From JBHJGS01 sp050331575 (GTDB lineage: Bacteria; Pseudomonadota; Alphaproteobacteria; Sphingomonadales; Rhodothalassiaceae): a stretch of DNA of 64,000 nucleotides. The translations under genes were made by a program, and so were the position numbers. Under the pieces are notes generated by a model. It was not told the origin of the DNA. It ran no database searches and saw only the letters and a list, made by a program, of their open reading frames with translations. Location of the stretch: NCBI GenBank assembly GCA_050331575.1, contig JBHJGS010000003.1:57407-121406 (forward strand). Reading direction: 5' to 3'. This document shows, piece after piece, positions 36,120 through 42,943 of this stretch (position 1 is its first letter; each line of letters opens with the position of its first letter).

Positions 36120-37220
36120 TTACAAGGCGCGGGCGATCAGCATGGTCATGACCTCCTCGCTGCCGCCGCCGATCGCGGCCAGCTTGGCATCGCGGTACAG
36201 CCGTTCGACCAGGGACGGCGCGAAGCACCCATGCGCGCCGTGCAGCTGCACCGCCTCCCGGGCGCACAGCTCGACCAGCGCTGTGGCGCTGTTCTTGGCG
36301 ATGGCGATATCGACCGGGTCTGGCCTGCTTTGCGCCAGCAGGGTCTCGACCAAGACTTGGACCAGGCGCAGCTGCCGCTTCATCTCCGCCAACCGGAACG
36401 CCACGGCCTGCTTCTTGAGCAGCGGCGCGCCGCCGACATGGCGGGCCTTGGCCCAGTCCACCGCCGCCTGAAACGCCAGCTCCGCGCTGGTCAGCGCCAT
36501 CACCGACAGGTTCAGCCGCTCCAGCGCCAAGGCAGACTGCAGCCCGGCCATCGCCTCCGGCCCCTCAGCGATCAGGCGCGCCGGCGCGGCATCGAAGCGG
36601 ATGTCGCTGATCGGCAGCGCCCGCCAGCCCATGGGCGTCAAGTCCTTCGCCGAGACGCCGTGGCCGGTGTTAACCAGATACAGCCCCAGCGTCGGCCCCG
36701 CCATGGCCGTGACGATCAGCCAATCCGCGCGCGAGCCATTGCAGATAAAGGTCTTGCGGCCGCTGATGTGCCCGGTGGTGGGGTCAACCACGGTCTCGGT
36801 GTTGCGCAGATCGCTGCCGGCCTGAGGTTCGGTCAACGCCAGCGCGATCAACTGACGCCCGGCCAGCACGGCGGGGCCGACCTCCTGCAACAAGCCCGGC
36901 GCGCCGTCGCCCAGCACCGCCAGGCTGACCAGATGCGAGCCCAGCCCCATGGGCACGGCCTGCGCGCCTGATCGGGTCAAGCCGCGCAGGAGGGCGGCTT
37001 TCAGGCCCAAGGGCGCGGCCAGCACCGCCTGCGGGTCGTCCGCGGGATGGCCGAGGCTGAGAAGCCCCGCGTCACCGGCGAGCGCATGCAAAGCCAAAGG
37101 ATACGCCCCCTGGGCTTCCCAATCGCCAAGCCCAGGCGCGATCTGCGTCTGCACAAAGCGCGCCAGGCGCTCGTTAAAGGCGCCGGTCACGGCGCCCGCT
37201 GGGGCAAGGGCCTGTGCCAT
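36120..37220 (-). CDS. Acyl-CoA dehydrogenase family protein
   Basis: A flavin acyl-CoA dehydrogenase of 366 aa. Motifs are ALTEPQAGSDLRN (flavin-binding loop), GRKTFICNGSRADWLIV and QLHGAHGCFAPSLVERLYRDAK. The MCAD catalytic Glu position reads IGGGSEE, so the base is probably elsewhere, as in isovaleryl-CoA dehydrogenase; Glu in ALERLNLS is a candidate. I start at the ATG at 37220 with AGGG upstream. A GTG at 37256 overlapping the asnB stop is the alternative. Substrate unknown. Confidence 0.85.
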   Translation of the reverse strand: MAQALAPAGAVTGAFNERLARFVQTQIAPGLGDWEAQGAYPLALHALAGDAGLLSLGHPADDPQAVLAAPLGLKAALLRGLTRSGAQAVPMGLGSHLVSLAVLGDGAPGLLQEVGPAVLAGRQLIALALTEPQAGSDLRNTETVVDPTTGHISGRKTFICNGSRADWLIVTAMAGPTLGLYLVNTGHGVSAKDLTPMGWRALPISDIRFDAAPARLIAEGPEAMAGLQSALALERLNLSVMALTSAELAFQAAVDWAKARHVGGAPLLKKQAVAFRLAEMKRQLRLVQVLVETLLAQSRPDPVDIAIAKNSATALVELCAREAVQLHGAHGCFAPSLVERLYRDAKLAAIGGGSEEVMTMLIARAL

Positions 37221-37252
37221 GAAATACCCTGGGCTGAAGGCACTGTCGCCGA

Positions 37253-39202
37253 TCACACCATGGTCAGCTGATCGGACACCGGCACTGACAAATTATAGCG
37301 TTTCTGCAGAAGGCAAAGGCTGACCAGTTCCATGATCATCGGGTCCAGCCGGGCCTGCTCCGGCGCCGGCATCGACGGCACCTTGGCGATCAACGCCCGC
37401 ACCGCCTTGGCATCGAAGAAGGGCAGATCATTCAGCAGTCTGCTGGAAAGGGTGTCCTGCACCAGTTGATACAGCGGCCCGTCGGTGAAGAAGGTCGCCG
37501 GCGGGGCACGGAAATAGTGCTTCTTACGCTGGTACAAACCGTCCGGCAGGAACGGGCGCATGGCCTCGCGGAAGGCGTATTTCTCGCGCCCGCCGCGGAT
37601 CTTGTAATGCACCGGCAGGCGCGCGGCCTGCTCGACCAGATGATGGTCCAGGAGCGGCACGCGGCCCTCGATGGAATGGGCCATCTCCATGCGGTCGCCC
37701 AGCGTGGTCAGCACGAAATTGGGCAGGAAGGTCTTGGCCCACAGATACATCGACCGGTTGACCGGATCGCGCCCTTCCAGCTTGCGGTAATCCAGCCGGT
37801 TATACATCTGAAAATAGGGCTGGGTCGCCGGGAACGCCGCCGCCATGCCGGGCTGATACAGCCGCTGCAGATCCGCAAACCAGCCGGATTGATTTTGGAT
37901 CCAGCCCACCGAATGGCCCAGCCGGGTCTCCAGCCAGTCAAGGTCCGGCGAGCGCTGGCCACTGCCCCATTTGGCAGCCGCTGAACGGATTTTGTCGCGC
38001 ATCACGGCGATGCGGTCGGGATCCTGGTTCTCCGCGTTGTAGAGCGCCATGTCGCGGACGAAATGCGGATAGCCACCAAAGACCTCGTCCGCGCCCTCGC
38101 CGGTGATCACCGCCTTATAGCCGGCATCGCGCACCGCCCGGGACAGCAGGAATTTCGCCACGCCATGGGCATTGAAGAAGGGCGTTTCATTGTGCCACAG
38201 CGCGTCTTCGAAGGCATCGGCCAGATCCGCCTGGCGTACCTGTATGGGCCGGAAGTCCGCACCATTGAACGCCGCGGCCTCCTGCGCAAAGCGGTACTCG
38301 TCGTAGTCGGCATCCTCGTCGAACGACAGGTGGAAGGCGGGAAACGCCGCATCGTTGAGATGACTGGCCGCGCCCAACATGGCTGAGCTGTCGACCCCGC
38401 CGGACAGATAAAAGGCGATCGGCACGTCCGCGCGCAGGCGCAGCTTGACCGCCTTCAGGATCTCTTCGCGCAGATCCGCGATCACCTCGGCCTCGTTCAG
38501 GCCCTCCGCATGCGCGTCGAGCGTCTCCTGGGTCGGAAACTCCAGCTCCCAATAGGGGATCTGGCGGATCTGACCCTGACTGACGATGAGCATATGGCCC
38601 GGCTGCACCGAGGCGATGCCGTCGAACAGCGTCTGGTCGGCCAGATAGAAGGCGCGCGTGGCATAAGCGCCGCGGTTCCACACCGCCGGCATGCCGGCGC
38701 CGAGGATGGCCTTGATCTCTGAGCCGACATAGACCGTGCCGTCATGCTCGCCATAATAAAGCGGCTTCACGCCCATGCGGTCGCGCACGGCGATCAGGAT
38801 ATCGTTCTGGCTGTCATAGAGCACCAGCGAGAATTCGCCGCGCAGGCGCTTCAGCCCGGAGACACCGCACATGCGGTAAAGATGCAGCGCAATCTCGCTG
38901 TCGGACTGGGTGCGGAAGCGGCAGCCGGACGCCTGCAGCGAGGCTCGGATCTCCTCGAAATTGTAGAATTCGCCATTGACCAGCAGATGGACGGTGTCGT
39001 CATCGGACGCGATCGGCTGAAGACCGTTGGTCAGGCCGATAATCGACAGGCGATTATGGCCCAAGGAGACATGGCCGCGCTCGGACCGCCACAGGCCGGT
39101 CTCATCCGGTCCGCGATGGGTGATCGCGCACAGCCCCTGCCTCATCCGGGAGTCTTCGATCCGCCGCCCGTGGCGGGAATAGGTCGCTAAAAATCCGCAC
39201 AT
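37253..39202 (-). CDS. asnB: Glutamine-hydrolysing asparagine synthetase-family protein
   Basis: The N-terminal class II glutaminase domain keeps Cys2 (MCGFLATYS), HRGPDE, and NGEFYNFEEIR. The synthetase domain carries the pyrophosphatase loop SGGVDSS (about 264-270) and GEGADEVFGGYP. Both half-reactions look intact in this 649 aa protein. The start at 39202 places Cys next to Met as needed for the nucleophile; upstream ATGs at 39217 and 39232 would bury it. It leads an operon with an acyl-CoA dehydrogenase and a thioesterase, so it might amidate an acyl or secondary-metabolite substrate rather than make asparagine. Confidence 0.9.
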   Translation of the reverse strand: MCGFLATYSRHGRRIEDSRMRQGLCAITHRGPDETGLWRSERGHVSLGHNRLSIIGLTNGLQPIASDDDTVHLLVNGEFYNFEEIRASLQASGCRFRTQSDSEIALHLYRMCGVSGLKRLRGEFSLVLYDSQNDILIAVRDRMGVKPLYYGEHDGTVYVGSEIKAILGAGMPAVWNRGAYATRAFYLADQTLFDGIASVQPGHMLIVSQGQIRQIPYWELEFPTQETLDAHAEGLNEAEVIADLREEILKAVKLRLRADVPIAFYLSGGVDSSAMLGAASHLNDAAFPAFHLSFDEDADYDEYRFAQEAAAFNGADFRPIQVRQADLADAFEDALWHNETPFFNAHGVAKFLLSRAVRDAGYKAVITGEGADEVFGGYPHFVRDMALYNAENQDPDRIAVMRDKIRSAAAKWGSGQRSPDLDWLETRLGHSVGWIQNQSGWFADLQRLYQPGMAAAFPATQPYFQMYNRLDYRKLEGRDPVNRSMYLWAKTFLPNFVLTTLGDRMEMAHSIEGRVPLLDHHLVEQAARLPVHYKIRGGREKYAFREAMRPFLPDGLYQRKKHYFRAPPATFFTDGPLYQLVQDTLSSRLLNDLPFFDAKAVRALIAKVPSMPAPEQARLDPMIMELVSLCLLQKRYNLSVPVSDQLTMV

Positions 39203-39723
39203 CGCCTGGCCTCTCATAAAATGACATGACATCGTTCTGTTGGCCGAAAGACGGCTCCCGCAGCAGCGGTTCAGTCTTTGCGACTGCTTGGAGATTTTGT
39301 CCGATGCGACATCATATCCAATGAAATACGCGTGAAAACGGCGCCGAATTTCGTGATGTGCATGTAATAATGCGGCGCAATGTTTGTTGCGGCGCCCTGT
39401 TGACTGTAAGAGCCTGCAAAGATTGTCTTAAGACCTCAGCTCTGCCGCTGAGCATCCGGCCTGCCAGATGGCTGCAGGATGGGCGTGACCAGCTCGCGCG
39501 CCGATCGCGCTCGAGCCTTTTCCGATCAGGCAGGGTCACTTCGAGAGTCAGATTGGCCGCGAAAAGACTTTCGGATTCCGAGGGTTAGAGTGTTGCGTCC
39601 GGCCTCATTGGTCACCAAAGGGGAGCCAATGAGATCGGGCAACGCTCTCTAGCGCAATATCGCCCGATAAAAGACGGGCCGTTTCGTCCGATCCATGGCG
39701 ATCGCGATCGATCCGATCATGCC
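39203..39723. other. Long intergenic region with no gene recognised
   Basis: This 521-base stretch lies upstream of asnB and downstream of the Hpt-pseudoreceiver gene. It is less GC-rich than its surroundings in its first half (towards asnB). The only structure I can support is the palindrome at 39587-39648. A 76-codon open frame at 39358-39588 on the plus strand has no recognisable features and is Arg/Ser/Leu-rich as noise often is. The asnB promoter should lie here. Confidence 0.5.
39587..39648. repeat. Two-tier imperfect palindrome
   Basis: Outer arms AGAGTGTTGC (39587-39596) and GCAACGCTCT (39639-39648) differ by one G-U-compatible position. Inner arms CTCATTGG (39604-39611) and CCAATGAG (39626-39633) are perfect. 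The long hairpin could end the Hpt gene transcript or be a dispersed palindromic element. Confidence 0.5.
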
Positions 39724-40497
39724 CTAAAGCAGTCCCAGTTCGGTGAACACCTGGGTGACATCGTCGCCGAAATTGCGGGATTTCGACACGATCGGAACAT
39801 CGGCGGGCAAATGTTCCAACGCGTGGGAGCCACGATCTTCGCTGGTCAGCAGCGCGACGGGGATGGTCTTTGTCGTCGGCATGGCGCGGATCGCACAGCA
39901 GAAATCCACGCCGGACAGGTCACGCATGATATTCGAGACGACCACCAAATCGGGCCGGATGTGCGGCACCAATTGAAACGCATCGATGGTCGACCAGACA
40001 TTGGTCATGCGATAGCCGCATTCCTGCAATTCCCGCGTCACGAAGCGATTGGCGGCGGACGGCTCCATCACCAGCATCACCTCGATGTCCGAGGCGCGGA
40101 TATCGGCGACATCGAATGGCTTGTCCGAGCCCTTGGCCGGCAGCCTGCGCACAAACGCAGCGATCTCCGAGGAGTCCGCCTGGAACTTCGACTCTGCGGC
40201 CTGTGCCAGACGATCGGCGAACTGCTGCACGTCGGCGATCATGCGCGCGTCCAGCGCCTTGACGTCGGTGAGATAGTCCTCCAGCCGGTGCGCCCACACG
40301 GTCAACAGCGAAATGGCAAAGCTCTGGCCCAGGCCCTTCAAGCCATGGGCTTCCCGGCGCACCTGTTCCACCGCGGCCACGGCATCGCCGCGGCCTTCGC
40401 GCAAGTCCGCGAGCAATTGATTGAGCACGGACAGGCGATCGTCGGCGGCATCCAGCGCGTCGGCGGATAGATCTTCCAGATCGGGGAAATCGGCCAT
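39724..40497 (-). CDS. Hpt-like domain fused to a pseudo-receiver
   Basis: The N-terminal helical region (1-110) resembles a histidine phosphotransfer domain, with His51 in RREAHGLKGLGQSF. A linker leads to a receiver-like domain (138-257). Its phosphoacceptor Asp is replaced by Ser188 in LVVVSNIMRDLSG, and the acidic pocket is reduced (MEPSAAN). Thr/Lys positions are retained (LLTSE, VSKSRN). It could relay through His51 while the receiver acts as a binding module. No kinase is adjacent; it is divergent from rpmG. Confidence 0.7.
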   Translation of the reverse strand: MADFPDLEDLSADALDAADDRLSVLNQLLADLREGRGDAVAAVEQVRREAHGLKGLGQSFAISLLTVWAHRLEDYLTDVKALDARMIADVQQFADRLAQAAESKFQADSSEIAAFVRRLPAKGSDKPFDVADIRASDIEVMLVMEPSAANRFVTRELQECGYRMTNVWSTIDAFQLVPHIRPDLVVVSNIMRDLSGVDFCCAIRAMPTTKTIPVALLTSEDRGSHALEHLPADVPIVSKSRNFGDDVTQVFTELGLL

Positions 40498-40593
40498 GGC
40501 GATGCTGCGGTCCCTTCTGCGCTGGCGGCGTCATTGCACCATAGAAAGAGAAGCGTTACGCCTTTCTTGACGGTCACCTTCGCGTGCTTCGGC

Positions 40594-40621
40594 TTGACAG
40601 CCGCCCGGCTTTGGCTATTTT
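40594..40621 (+). promoter_or_regulatory. Probable sigma-70 promoter of rpmG
   Basis: TTGACA (40594-40599) is a perfect -35 box. TATTTT (40616-40621) follows 16 bases later as a -10 box. The pair sits 72 bases before the rpmG start. Confidence 0.55.
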
Positions 40622-40693
40622 CCGCGCTTTCCGATTTCAGCGGCGGGGCCGGACACAGCGTTCGGCCCGTCTTTATGTGTGAAGGACCGGTTC

Positions 40694-40861
40694 ATGGCCA
40701 AGCCAACCACCATCAAGATCCGCTTGGTGAGCACCGCGGGCACGGGCTATTTCTACGTCACCAAGAAGAATCCGCGCACCATGACCGAAAAGATGGTCAT
40801 GCGCAAATACGACCCCGTTGCGCGGAAGCACGTGGAATTCAAGGAAGCCAAGATCAAATAG
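40694..40861 (+). CDS. rpmG: 50S ribosomal protein L33
   Basis: A 55 aa protein with the full L33 pattern: MAKPTTIKIRLVSTAGTGY, FYVTKKNPRT and KYDPVARKHVEFKEAKIK. It is the Cys-free (zinc-independent) form. The ATG at 40694 fits the family start; an upstream GTG at 40679 adds five residues. It converges with the cox subunit IV microprotein gene. Confidence 0.97.
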   Translation: MAKPTTIKIRLVSTAGTGYFYVTKKNPRTMTEKMVMRKYDPVARKHVEFKEAKIK

Positions 40862-40926
40862 CGCAGCGCGCCTGCGTCGGCAGGAGCAAGGCTTGGCTGA
40901 GAAAGCGGGCGCAGCCGGACGGCCGG

Positions 40927-41037
40927 TTACAGCAAGAACGCCGCCATGAGAAGCAGCACCACGGCGATGATGATCGCGGCGATTTTGGAAACGCGGATGA
41001 AGCCTTCGTAGGTGGCCTTCTTCTGATCGTCGTCCAT
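40927..41037 (-). CDS. aa3-type cytochrome c oxidase subunit IV microprotein
   Basis: A 36 aa protein with a short acidic N-terminus (MDDDQKKATYEGFIRVSK) and one C-terminal membrane helix. This is the pattern of the alphaproteobacterial aa3-type oxidase subunit IV family (PF07835). GAGG lies nine bases before the ATG at 41037; an ATG at 41052 is also possible. It associates with the terminal oxidase, whose main genes are not here. It lies between rpmG and trmJ. Confidence 0.78.
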   Translation of the reverse strand: MDDDQKKATYEGFIRVSKIAAIIIAVVLLLMAAFLL

Positions 41038-41111
41038 GCTGGTCTGCCTCATGTTTGTCCCCGTTGGCGCTGCGCACTCCGCGCGCCTTATAGGCAGGCC
41101 GCACGTCGCGA

Positions 41112-41840
41112 TCAACGCTGGCGTTTCTCCCAGGTCAGCGTCTTCAAGATGCCGCGCAGGGTCTGCACCTCCTGGGACGTCAGCGCGCAATTCTGCCAGA
41201 AGGTGCGCATGGACCGGATCTGCACCTCCCGCCGGGCCTCGGAGCGGAAATAGCCGCGCTCGGTCAGCGCGGTTTCGACCTGCTCATAAAGGCCCTGCAT
41301 CTCCGCCTTGGTCGCCGGCGGGTCGGGCGTATAGGGCTGCAGCGGTGCGGTGTCGTCGCCGCTCTTGAACCATTCATAGGCGTAGACGATCACCGCCTGG
41401 GCCAGATTGAGGCTGCCGAAGGCGGGGTTCACCGGAATGGTCAGAAGCGTGTCGGCCAGCGCCACCTCATCATTGTTCAGCCCGGCGCGTTCGGACCCGA
41501 ACAGGATCGCCGGCCGCTGCCCGGCTGCCAGGGCCTGCCGGCTGATCGCAGCGGCCTGGGCCGGCGTTGTGACCGGCTTGGCCAGGCCGCGCGTGCGCAT
41601 GGTCGAGGCGACGACGCGGTGGCAGTCCGCAATAGCGTCCTCCAGCCGGTCGAACACCACCGCCTGGTCGAGCACCTGATCAGCGCCAGCAGCGGGCGGC
41701 CCGGCGTCGGGATTGGGCCAGCCGTCGCGCGGGGCGACCAGGCGCAATTCGCTCAGGCCGAAATTCAGCATGGCTCGGGCGGTCTTGCCGATATTCTCGC
41801 CCAACTGCGGCCGCACCAGGATGATGACCGGCTGGCTCAT
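41112..41840 (-). CDS. trmJ: tRNA (cytidine/uridine-2'-O-)-methyltransferase TrmJ-like
   Basis: A SPOUT-family methyltransferase that modifies the ribose of nucleotide 32 in tRNA. Motifs are VRPQLGENIGKTARAMLNFG, ILFGSERAGLNNDEV and the knot segment GSLNLAQAVIVYAYEW. A C-terminal helical extension (about 160-242) is typical of TrmJ. It overlaps the threonine dehydratase gene by four bases (ATGA) and is its downstream partner. Confidence 0.9.
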   Translation of the reverse strand: MSQPVIILVRPQLGENIGKTARAMLNFGLSELRLVAPRDGWPNPDAGPPAAGADQVLDQAVVFDRLEDAIADCHRVVASTMRTRGLAKPVTTPAQAAAISRQALAAGQRPAILFGSERAGLNNDEVALADTLLTIPVNPAFGSLNLAQAVIVYAYEWFKSGDDTAPLQPYTPDPPATKAEMQGLYEQVETALTERGYFRSEARREVQIRSMRTFWQNCALTSQEVQTLRGILKTLTWEKRQR

Positions 41841-42856
41841 GAGGTCAGCAGGCGGGCAAACAAGGCGGGGTCGACATTGCCGCCGGACAGCACAACCAGC
41901 GTGGTGCGGCCGGCCACCGGCAATCGGCCCGCCAACACCGCGGCCAGCGCCACCGCGCCGCCCGGCTCCACGACCAGCTTCAACTCTTCAAAGGCAAAGC
42001 GCATCGCCGCGCAAATCTCAGCCTCGGACACGACCAGGCCACCGGCGCACAGTTGCCGGTTGACCGCGAAGGTCAGGTCGCCGGGTGTCGGCGCCAGCAG
42101 AGCATCGCACAAGCTGCTGCCGCCGGGCGGATTGGTCTGCCGCGCGCCGGCGGTGAACGAGCGGGCATGATCGTCATGGCCCTCAGGCTCAACGGTATAG
42201 ACGCCGATCTTCGGAAATGCCGCGGTCAAGGCCAGCGCGCAGCCCGCGGTCAAACCGCCGCCCCCGGCACAGATCAGCGCCTGATCGGGCACCCGTCCGC
42301 GCTGATGCGCCTGGTCCACCATCTCCGCGCCGCAAGTGCCCTGGCCGGCGATAATGTAGGGATCGTCATAGCTGGGCACCAGCACCGCCCCGCGGGTCGC
42401 CGACAGCTCCACCGCCAGCGCCTCGCGGCTTTGCGAGGCGCGGTCATAGGCGATCACCTCCGCGCCGAGCCGTTCGGTGTTGGCGCGCTTGATCCTCGGC
42501 GCATCGCTGGGCATGACGATGGCGGCGGGAATGCCCAGAAGCTTGGCGGCCAGCGCCACGCCCTGGGCATGATTGCCGGAGGAGAAGGCCACCACGCCGG
42601 CGCGCCGCTCCTCCGTCGTCAGGGCCGCCAGCCGGTTATAGGCGCCGCGGAACTTGAACGAGCCGGTGCGCTGCAGCACCTCCGGCTTGATCCACACGCT
42701 GCCCTCGCACAGCGCATCGAGCCGGTCGGACCGGATCAACGGGGTTGTCACCGCCTGCCCGGCCAGGCGCTGGACGGCCGGGTCGACCCAGCGGCGCAAG
42801 GTGTCGATCAGGTCGGCGTCGGTCGGGGCGGGGGCAGCGTCTAAAGGCGCGGTCAT
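41837..42856 (-). CDS. Threonine/serine dehydratase-family PLP enzyme
   Basis: A fold type II PLP enzyme of 339 aa. The PLP lysine is in RTGSFKFRGAYN, the substrate loop is SSGNHAQGVALAAK and the phosphate-binding glycine loop is CAGGGGLTAG. It lacks the C-terminal ACT regulatory domain, so it resembles catabolic threonine dehydratase or serine racemase. I chose the ATG at 42856, since residues before it (from 42934) are not family-like. It is coupled to trmJ. Confidence 0.87.
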   Translation of the reverse strand: MTAPLDAAPAPTDADLIDTLRRWVDPAVQRLAGQAVTTPLIRSDRLDALCEGSVWIKPEVLQRTGSFKFRGAYNRLAALTTEERRAGVVAFSSGNHAQGVALAAKLLGIPAAIVMPSDAPRIKRANTERLGAEVIAYDRASQSREALAVELSATRGAVLVPSYDDPYIIAGQGTCGAEMVDQAHQRGRVPDQALICAGGGGLTAGCALALTAAFPKIGVYTVEPEGHDDHARSFTAGARQTNPPGGSSLCDALLAPTPGDLTFAVNRQLCAGGLVVSEAEICAAMRFAFEELKLVVEPGGAVALAAVLAGRLPVAGRTTLVVLSGGNVDPALFARLLTS

Positions 42857-42943
42857 GGGCGAAAGCTCAGCGGTTTTGCCGGTGCGAAAGGGCTCCGAGA
42901 CCCGCTTAGAGCAACATCTTCGGGGCCGCTGCAAGACCCAGAG

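Noticed and set aside
39358..39588. 76-codon open frame in the long asnB spacer
   Set aside because: Composition is Arg/Ser/Leu-rich, there is no good ribosome-binding site, and no family-like motif; GC-rich DNA gives many such frames.
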